NCBI GenBank assembly: GCA_964605575.1
Contig: CAZSDG010000031.1
Location: forward strand, 1-10,917
Source: JAAZHN01 sp964605575
GTDB taxonomy: Bacteria > Bacillota_I > Bacilli_A > RF39 > UBA660
DNA length: 10,917 nt
Direction of reading: 5' to 3'
Shown here: in pieces, positions 1 to 4,948 of the stretch
Numbering within the stretch: position 1 is the stretch's first letter
Layout of the letters: each line of letters opens with the position of its first letter
Notes under the pieces: generated by a model
Databases searched by the model: none
Seen by the model: the letters and a program-made list of their open reading frames with translations, nothing else
Told to the model about the DNA's origin: nothing
Program-made: the position numbers and the translations under genes

Positions 1-21
1 AAGAGGAAATGAGTGATTTTA

Positions 22-582
22 ATGAAAATATATCTAATTAGTGGTAAAGCCAGAAATGGTAAAGATACTTTAGCTAATTTTATTGTTGATTATTATGAAA
101 AAAACAATAAGAAAGTTGTAAAAACTGGTTATAGTAAATATATTAAAATGTTTGCCAAAGAGCTAACTGATTGGGATGGTAGTGAAGAAACAAAGGCAAA
201 TTATCGTAGTTTTTTACAAGAACTCGGAACTCAAATAATTAGACAAAAAATGAATAAATTTGATTTTTTTGTTAAAAGAATGGCTGAAGATATAGAAGTT
301 TATTCCCATTATGTTGATGCTGTTATAATATCTGATGTTAGGTTTCCCATTGAAATTGATTATATTAAAGAGAGATTTAATGATGTCCACTCAATTAGAG
401 TAATTAGACCAGATTTTGCAAGTGAATTAAATAAAAAAGAACTTGCTCATGAAACTGAAGTTGCTCTTAGTGATGATGGAGTATATGATGAAGTAATCAT
501 CAATACTACATTAGATAAATTAGAGAGAGATACAATTAAATTAATAGAAAGAATTGATAATAATGAAGAATATAACAAGTAG
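22..582 (+). CDS. dNMP-kinase-like P-loop protein
   Basis: Probable deoxynucleoside monophosphate kinase-like P-loop enzyme of 186 residues, cytosolic, expected to phosphorylate dNMPs using ATP. Seen: strand 1 leads straight into a Walker A, GKARNGKDT (residues 8-16), with the Lys-Asp-Thr ending common in the phage/bacterial dNMP kinase family. SDVRFPIE (104-111) matches that family's conserved DxRFP segment, and HETE (143-146) precedes a C-terminal D-V-I-I-N-like strand. The ATG at 22 puts the P-loop near residue 8, as usual. A GTG at 13, five bases after GAGGA (3-7), would add three residues and cannot be excluded. The stop overlaps the next gene by 20 nt, implying co-translation. Other P-loop nucleotide kinases are possible; the exact substrate is not readable from sequence. 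Confidence 0.75.
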   Translation: MKIYLISGKARNGKDTLANFIVDYYEKNNKKVVKTGYSKYIKMFAKELTDWDGSEETKANYRSFLQELGTQIIRQKMNKFDFFVKRMAEDIEVYSHYVDAVIISDVRFPIEIDYIKERFNDVHSIRVIRPDFASELNKKELAHETEVALSDDGVYDEVIINTTLDKLERDTIKLIERIDNNEEYNK

Positions 583-2341
583 AGAATTAAGAAATTTATA
601 TTTTGATTTTTTTATAAAACATAATCATAAATTAATTTCTAGTGCTTCCTTAATACCAGATAATGATCCAACTGTTCTTTTTACAATGGCTGGTATGCAT
701 CCTTTAGTGCCATATCTTTTAGGGGAAGAACACTCATCAGGTAAAAGACTAGTCAATGCTCAAAAATGTATTAGGACTGGAGATATTGATGATGTTGGGG
801 ATGCATCTCACTTAACATTTTTTGAAATGTTAGGTAATTGGAGTTTGGGTGATTATTTTAAAGAAGAAGCTATCAAGATGAGTTATGAATTTTTAACTAG
901 TCCAGACTATTTAAATATTTCTAAAGAAAAATTATACTTTAGTGTTTTTGGTGGGGAAGATAATATTCCTAAAGATGAAGAGTCATATAATATTTGGTTA
1001 AGTTTAGGAGTTAGCCCAGATCATTTATTTTATTTAGGCAAAAAAGAAAACTTTTGGATTTTAGGTTCAGGGGTTGGACCATGTGGACCAGATACAGAAA
1101 TGTTTTATGACACAGGTAAAGACAAATGTAGTGAAGATTGTAATCCGTCTTGCTCTTGTGGTAAATACTTAGAAATTTGGAATGATGTTTTCATGCAATA
1201 TAATTCAGATGGCAAAGGAAATTATACACCGCTACCTAAACCAAATGTAGATACAGGAATGGGTCTTGAGCGAACTGTTCAAGTTTTAAATGGTTTGAAT
1301 TCTGTTTATGATACAGACCTTTTTACTAATTTAAAAAATAAGTTAGAAAGTATTTCTCAGAAAAAATATGAAGATAATTTAGAAAGTTTTAGGATAATTC
1401 TTGATCATATGCGCGCGGCCACTTTTATCTTAGGTGATGATTTAGGTTTAACTCCTTCGAATGTTGGGCAAGGTTATGTTCTAAGAAGACTAATTAGAAG
1501 AGTAATTAGACATTTAAAAAAATTAGAAGTTTCTGAACATACTTTACCAGAACTCGCAGCAGTAGTTATTAATGATTATCAAGATATATATGAAGAACTA
1601 GCAAGAAATAAAGATTTTATTTTAAGAGAGTTAGAATTAGAAGAAACTAAATTTAATAAAACCCTAAAAGCTGGTGAAAAATTATTTTATAAAGCAATTA
1701 GAAATTTAGAAAATAATAAATTAGCTGGTCGTGATGCTTTTAAATTATTTGATACATTTGGTTTTCCTTTAGAAATGACAATTGAATTAGCTCATGAAAA
1801 TAATATTGAAGTTGATGTGGAAGGTTATCATGAAGCTTTTTGTGAACATCAAGAGAAATCTAAAACATTAGACCAAGGAGCTTTTAAAGGTGGACTGGCT
1901 GATGATAGTTATGAAACAACTAAATACCATACACTCGCACACATCTTACTAGCTTCTTTAAAAGAAATGTTTGGTAATGAAACTGTTCAAAAGGGAAGTA
2001 ATATTACTCATGAACGTTTAAGATTCGATTTTAATTTAGATCATAAAATGACTGAGGAAGAAAAATCAACTTTAGAAAAATTAGTTAATGATAAAATTAA
2101 AACTAATACACCGGTAGTTTGTGAAATTATGTCATTAGATGAAGCAAAAGAGTTAGGTGCTGAAGGAGTATTTACAAGTAAATATGAAGAAAAAGTTAAG
2201 GTTTATACGATTCCTAATATATCTTGTGAAATTTGTGGGGGACCTCATGTGGAAAATACAAGTGAGTTAGGAGTATTTAAAATTCAAAAAGAAGAAAGTT
2301 CTAGTGCGGGGGTAAGAAGAATAAGAGGAATATTAGAATGA
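563..2341 (+). CDS. alaS: Alanyl-tRNA synthetase, short form lacking C-terminal domain
   Basis: Charges tRNA-Ala with alanine and should hydrolyse mischarged Ser/Gly-tRNA-Ala. Seen (592 residues from ATG 563): class II core with motif 1 around LIPDNDPTVLFTMAGMHPL, motif 2 TFFEMLGNWSLGDYF and motif 3 GMGLER (232-237). A cysteine cluster C189-x3-C193-x3-C197-x-C199 inside the core could bind Zn. The editing (SAD) domain has HTLAH (H456, H460) and CGGPH (C558, H562), the expected four metal ligands. The protein stops about 30 residues after CGGPH, so the DHHA1 and C-Ala regions of the usual roughly 870-residue enzyme are absent. It does not look like a frameshift product, because a different gene starts at the stop codon. 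A TTG at 554 is possible but ATG 563 fits better. The SD is weak (AGAAAG), so translation probably depends on the overlapping upstream gene. Length and motifs recall candidate-phylum (Patescibacteria-type) AlaRS; this is from memory and unverified. Confidence 0.9.
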   Translation: MKNITSRELRNLYFDFFIKHNHKLISSASLIPDNDPTVLFTMAGMHPLVPYLLGEEHSSGKRLVNAQKCIRTGDIDDVGDASHLTFFEMLGNWSLGDYFKEEAIKMSYEFLTSPDYLNISKEKLYFSVFGGEDNIPKDEESYNIWLSLGVSPDHLFYLGKKENFWILGSGVGPCGPDTEMFYDTGKDKCSEDCNPSCSCGKYLEIWNDVFMQYNSDGKGNYTPLPKPNVDTGMGLERTVQVLNGLNSVYDTDLFTNLKNKLESISQKKYEDNLESFRIILDHMRAATFILGDDLGLTPSNVGQGYVLRRLIRRVIRHLKKLEVSEHTLPELAAVVINDYQDIYEELARNKDFILRELELEETKFNKTLKAGEKLFYKAIRNLENNKLAGRDAFKLFDTFGFPLEMTIELAHENNIEVDVEGYHEAFCEHQEKSKTLDQGAFKGGLADDSYETTKYHTLAHILLASLKEMFGNETVQKGSNITHERLRFDFNLDHKMTEEEKSTLEKLVNDKIKTNTPVVCEIMSLDEAKELGAEGVFTSKYEEKVKVYTIPNISCEICGGPHVENTSELGVFKIQKEESSSAGVRRIRGILE

Positions 2342-2442
2342 AAAAAGAAATATCTATTAAAAAAGCTTTATTAATTGGTAGTGGAATCTTGTTAATTGAA
2401 ATCTTAATTTTATTATTAACATTCCCAATGTGGTGTGTCTAA
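2338..2442 (+). CDS. 34-residue single-span membrane peptide
   Basis: Not recognised; function unknown. Its ATG overlaps the alaS stop (ATGA, 2338-2341), and its TAA (2440-2442) overlaps the next gene's ATG as TAATG, so it is translationally coupled on both sides. The peptide starts MKKEISIKK, followed by one hydrophobic helix (about residues 10-29) and a short FPMWCV tail with one cysteine. The positive N-terminus predicts N-in/C-out topology. The N-terminus resembles that of the next protein (MKKNISITK) with different synonymous codons, which suggests diverged tandem paralogues rather than a recent copy. Weak point: very short ORFs arise by chance. The double start/stop coupling and the similarity to the neighbour are what support it. 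Confidence 0.6.
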   Translation: MKKEISIKKALLIGSGILLIEILILLLTFPMWCV

Positions 2443-2810
2443 TGAAAAAAAATATTTCAATAACCAAGTTTATAATCATTGAACTAATTATAATGGTATT
2501 AATATTTATAGCCTATGCGAGTATCTATTTAAGCGTATTACCTAGTTTAAAAGTAAAATGCTACCCAGAAGTATACAATATTAGTAATGCCTGTCAAAAA
2601 GCTCATAAATGTGATTGTAGCAGTGGTAGTAATTGTACCTGTCAATATAAAAATTTCAAAGGTGAAGAAACAGCTCTTGGTTGTCCAAATGAAAAATCAC
2701 CTTGTGAAAACGCGATTAAATGTAATTGTAATAAAGGTGATAATTGTACTTGTCAACATAATAATAAAGAACAGCAGTTAGTATGTCCAATCGAAGATAT
2801 TAACAAATGA
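2442..2810 (+). CDS. Membrane-anchored protein with two cysteine-rich repeats
   Basis: Not recognised as a named family. It has 122 residues from the ATG in TAATG; a GTG at 2430 is in frame but lacks the coupling. Seen: a positive N-terminus MKKNISITK, one membrane helix (about 10-33), then a hydrophilic domain with 13 cysteines. Cys40 stands alone, followed by two repeats with spacing C-x5-C-x-C-x5-C-x-C-x(13 or 10)-CP: Cys51, 57, 59, 65, 67, 81 and Cys88, 94, 96, 102, 104, 115. Both repeats contain an N-C-T-C-Q core. The charge pattern puts the cysteine domain outside the cell. It could be disulfide-stapled or metal-binding; the paired C-x-C motifs allow either. It is the last gene of the unit with the dNMP-kinase-like and alaS genes. 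No functional link is evident. The gene ends in tandem TGA stops. Confidence 0.8.
   Translation: MKKNISITKFIIIELIIMVLIFIAYASIYLSVLPSLKVKCYPEVYNISNACQKAHKCDCSSGSNCTCQYKNFKGEETALGCPNEKSPCENAIKCNCNKGDNCTCQHNNKEQQLVCPIEDINK
2592..2789 (+). repeat. Two-unit internal cysteine repeat, 111-nt period
   Basis: Residues 51-82 and 88-116 of the cysteine-rich protein repeat with a 37-residue (111-nt) offset between their first cysteines. The best conserved DNA segment runs from the first C-x-C to the second, encoding (N/D)C-x5-NCTCQ. Synonymous differences show an old duplication. The gap before the last cysteine differs (13 versus 10 residues). Confidence 0.8.
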
Positions 2811-2815
2811 TGATG

Positions 2816-2844
2816 TTGCTTAATTATTAATATTGTAGTAATAT
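2816..2844 (+). promoter_or_regulatory. Probable promoter for the 2867 gene
   Basis: TTGCTT (2816-2821), a 17-bp spacer and TAATAT (2839-2844) form a plausible sigma-A-type promoter in the 56-bp gap after the tandem TGA stops. The same TTGCT...TAGTARTATA arrangement with identical spacing occurs at 3401-3430 upstream of another gene. The A/T background makes each box alone weak evidence. Confidence 0.5.
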
Positions 2845-2866
2845 ATATACCAATCGGAGGGATAAA

Positions 2867-3370
2867 ATGTTATCAGAAAAAGAAAAAAATACGTTATTTA
2901 GAAATATCGTAAAAAAAGAAATAGAAAAAGAAGAATTAATTTTTCAGGACTTAAATACAAGAGCTAAGGGATTTAATCGACAAATACTATCAGAAAATGG
3001 TTTGGTTGAAAAAACTGCATTATTATCTGTATTATCTCAAACAGCTAGTTACTTACAAAAGTTAAGAGAATTAGATAATACCTTAAAGTTGCCAAGAAAA
3101 AATAGTATTGATGAATTACTTGCAAATAATCCATTACTAATGGATTTATTAAGTAAACATCTCGATTTTGTATTAAATAAAGTCCAAACAGAAATAAATG
3201 TTAATGTGTCTGGAGTTGAAACTTTAAGTAAAGAAGCAATTATTTGGTTATATTCAACCGCTGCAATTGACGAATATGAATATAATTTATTAATCTTAGC
3301 TCTGGAAGAAAAAACTAAAGAATCAACAAGTCAATTTGTTAAAACAGATATTCAAAATATAAGATGTTAA
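2867..3370 (+). CDS. Unrecognised soluble helical protein, 167 residues
   Basis: I do not recognise this protein. The start ATG follows a strong GGAGG (2856-2860) by 6 nt. It has no signal peptide or membrane segment, so it is probably cytosolic. The sequence reads as mostly alpha-helical: a charged N-terminal helix rich in Lys/Glu (about 1-25), a helical middle with QTASYLQKLREL (around residues 58-69), and a Leu-rich stretch NPLLMDLLSKHLDFVLNKV (around 87-105). The C-terminal pair of helices contains EAIIWLYSTAAIDEYEYNLL, which loosely resembles short helix-turn-helix-like C-terminal modules of the SHOCT type; this is a weak resemblance only. The final residue is cysteine. Its own promoter and a weak terminator suggest a one-gene unit, beside two further unknown genes of similar style. 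Confidence 0.75.
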   Translation: MLSEKEKNTLFRNIVKKEIEKEELIFQDLNTRAKGFNRQILSENGLVEKTALLSVLSQTASYLQKLRELDNTLKLPRKNSIDELLANNPLLMDLLSKHLDFVLNKVQTEINVNVSGVETLSKEAIIWLYSTAAIDEYEYNLLILALEEKTKESTSQFVKTDIQNIRC

Positions 3371-3383
3371 TTCATCTTTTTTT
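3361..3383 (+). terminator. Weak intrinsic terminator with T7 tract
   Basis: AAGATG (3361-3366) pairs with CATCTT (3373-3378) across a 6-nt loop holding the stop codon (3368-3370), followed directly by T7 (3377-3383, overlapping the stem end). The stem is short and only a third G/C, so termination may be partial. The arms share the AAGATG/CATCTT sequence with the hairpin at 4926-4948. Confidence 0.5.
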
Positions 3384-3400
3384 ATTACTTTTAGTATAAC

Positions 3401-3432
3401 TTGCTAAAAACTAAAAACTATAGTAGTATAAC
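3401..3432 (+). promoter_or_regulatory. Probable promoter for the 3456-4927 pair
   Basis: TTGCTA (3401-3406) is followed after 17 bp by TAGTAT (3424-3429); an alternative -10 is TATAAC (3427-3432) at a 20-bp spacing. It lies in the gap between the T7 terminator and the AAAGGGGG ribosome site. Without gaps it aligns to the promoter at 2816-2844, sharing TTGCT and TAGTARTATA. Confidence 0.55.
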
Positions 3433-3455
3433 AACCATTATTAAAGGGGGAAATA

Positions 3456-3968
3456 ATGATGTATAAAGAAAGATTAAAATATACAACTATTGTTGAAACA
3501 TTAGTCGCGACCATAGCTAAAAATGAAATCCAAATTAAAGAATATGAAAGGTTATTAATTCAACCAAATTATTTAATATTATTTATTAAACACCATGGAG
3601 GAAAAAAACGACTTATTAATTTAATCGAAAAATTAAATAGCCAAAATAAAAGTATAAGGGTAATCTTAAATAAATTATTAGAATTAAACGTTAATGGTAA
3701 ATTAAATATAAAATATGTTCAGAAATTATTAGATAATAGGTTATTAACAGAAATCTTAAATAATAGACTAGTTAGCTTAAAACAGGAAATAAAATCTGAT
3801 AGAAATAATGATAACTTTGACAGTATTATTTTAACAAGAAAAATCGAAGATATTAATCTTGTTTTGGCAAGTGCTGCTAAATCAGCAATTAATAATAAAT
3901 TTACTGTAAAAAATCACCTTGTTAGACCATATTTAAACTTCGAAGTGAATAATAATCGAGTAAGTTAG
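3456..3968 (+). CDS. Unrecognised basic helical protein, 170 residues
   Basis: I do not recognise this protein. AAAGGGGG (3443-3450) sits 5 nt before ATG 3456; a second ATG at 3459 would be 8 nt away, so the product starts MMYKERLKY or MYKERLKY. No signal peptide or membrane helix is visible. It is Lys/Asn/Ile/Leu-rich and reads as almost wholly alpha-helical. An N-terminal helical segment is followed by HHGGKKRLINLIEKLNSQNK (around residues 46-65), then leucine-patterned helices, and the C-terminus is polar. The net charge looks positive, so contact with nucleic acid or an acidic partner is possible, but nothing shows it. It is first in a two-gene unit: the next gene's ribosome site begins about 20 nt after the stop. 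Confidence 0.72.
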   Translation: MMYKERLKYTTIVETLVATIAKNEIQIKEYERLLIQPNYLILFIKHHGGKKRLINLIEKLNSQNKSIRVILNKLLELNVNGKLNIKYVQKLLDNRLLTEILNNRLVSLKQEIKSDRNNDNFDSIILTRKIEDINLVLASAAKSAINNKFTVKNHLVRPYLNFEVNNNRVS

Positions 3969-4002
3969 AATAATAGAAATTTATTACCAAAGGAGGGTAT
4001 AT

Positions 4003-4927
4003 CTGGATTTTAAAAAATTAGCCGCAAAATTAGTAAAATTAAATTCACGTCATGAAGTTTCCCCAAACCAGTTAACATTTGCTAATCTGGAAACAAGGGT
4101 AAAAAGAGCAAATGATTTGTATCGAGAAATTGTAATTTATCATTCTAAAAACAACAAGGTATATGAAACAAAAAATATGCAGATAATAGGATATGAAGAT
4201 AAAATATTAATCGAGAAAAGAGATCTTTTATGGGACGAAGATAAAAGGCCACAAAATCATGCTGATTTAATTTATAAAGTTTGGTTTGATTTTAATGGAA
4301 AAGTTCTTGAAATCGAAGATGTTGTTTTATATGATAATTATACAAAAACGGCAACTGTTGATAAAAAATATGTTATAAGACGTAGTAAACAAGTAAACCA
4401 ATTAATTGCTGAAATCCAACTTAATTGGGATGGGATAATGGCTTATGTAAATGACATGAAGAACTTAATTTTTCCGAAGAAAAGTATTATTCCTTTATAT
4501 CAAGATTTAGAAATTAATATAAATGGAGAATTATATCAAAAAACATGGATTGATTCCGAAACAAGAACTTTAGATTTAGATACAGATATTAAGCGAGTAG
4601 TTGCTTTAGATGAAATTGATGAATTAAAATATAATATGACTTTAAAAGCATTTATTGATGCGATTTTTAATCCGAGCAATGCTTATAATGCTGAAATTCA
4701 CTATCCAATAAAAAAACGATTATTTTATTCGTTTTGAACAGCATTTAGAAATTATTGCCAAGAAATACAAGCTAATTCCCGAAAAAATAAAANNNNNNNN
4801 NNNNNNNNNNNNNNNNNNNNNNNNNNNNNNNNNNNNNNNNNNNNNNNNNNNNNNNNNNNNNNNNNNNNNNNNNNNNNNNNNNNNNNNNNNNNAAAAAATA
4901 AAAAAGTTTTTTATAGAAGAAAATTAA
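4003..4927 (+). CDS. Unrecognised protein, CTG start, split by assembly errors
   Basis: Unrecognised; soluble, with a helical N-terminus, a beta-rich middle (for example KVWFDFNGKVLEIEDVVLY) and a helical C-terminus. AAAGGAGG (3989-3996) lies 6 nt before CTG 4003. No ATG, GTG or TTG in this frame is closer than TTG 4117, which has no ribosome site and would lose 38 coding-looking residues. In the given sequence the frame ends at TGA 4735-4737. From the A7 tract at 4710-4716 the +1 frame instead reads IKNDYFIRFEQHLEIIAKKY and stays open to the N gap. Both gap edges carry the same 11 bases. Merging them continues as KKFFIEEN and stops at TAA 4925-4927, giving about 270 residues once one A is removed. 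The frame break therefore looks like an assembly artefact, though a real frameshift is possible. Confidence 0.65.
4710..4716 (+). other. A7 tract at apparent one-base frameshift
   Basis: Seven A's follow CCAAT. In the given frame the next codons reach TGA at 4735-4737. With one A fewer, the sequence codes without stops to the gap edge and beyond the merged contig ends. It is most simply a homopolymer length error close to a contig end. Confidence 0.65.
4793..4892. other. 100-N assembly gap, probably spurious
   Basis: Exactly 100 N's, the usual placeholder for a gap of unknown size. The 11 bases before it (4782-4792) and after it (4893-4903) are identical, an A6-T-A4 motif, so the contigs may simply overlap with no sequence missing. 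Confidence 0.9.
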
Positions 4928-4948
4928 AAGATGACTTAGTCATCTTTT
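4926..4948. terminator. Shared hairpin terminator between convergent genes
   Basis: Perfect 10-bp arms AAAAGATGAC (4926-4935) and GTCATCTTTT (4939-4948) around a 3-nt loop (or 9 bp with a 5-nt loop). Read on the minus strand it is followed by AATTTTCTTCT; on the plus strand the distal arm itself ends in TTTT. The permease stop (4949-4947, minus) and the inferred stop of the 4003 gene (4925-4927, plus) lie in its two feet, so it probably serves both directions. Confidence 0.7.

Noticed and set aside
9..41. Ten-codon ATG ORF overlapping the start of the first gene
   Set aside because: Although it follows GAGGA closely, it is very short and lies inside the better-supported kinase gene; it could equally be the tail context of an upstream gene not in view.
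2338..2442. A broken C-terminal domain of alaS continuing past 2341
   Set aside because: No frame downstream resembles DHHA1 or C-Ala; the next 470 bases encode two small membrane proteins with proper coupled starts.
2587..2781. 64-residue plus-strand ORF in another frame of the cysteine-rich gene
   Set aside because: It lies wholly within the cysteine-rich gene, has no ribosome site, and its Val/Ile-rich, repetitive product is what the repeated Cys codons give when shifted by one base.
2339..2866. Mycoplasma-type code with TGA as Trp
   Set aside because: All Trp codons in the long genes are TGG and no long gene has an in-frame TGA. Reading through the TGA stops would cross strong start signals of the next genes.
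4710..4716. Programmed -1 ribosomal frameshift at the A7 tract
   Set aside because: The continuing coding frame is +1, not -1; the -1 frame soon meets TAG. Contig-end error explains it more simply.
4898..4914. ATA6-G-T6AT palindrome as a separate terminator
   Set aside because: A pure A/T foldback with no loop space is very unstable, and after merging the contig ends this stretch is coding (IKKFF).
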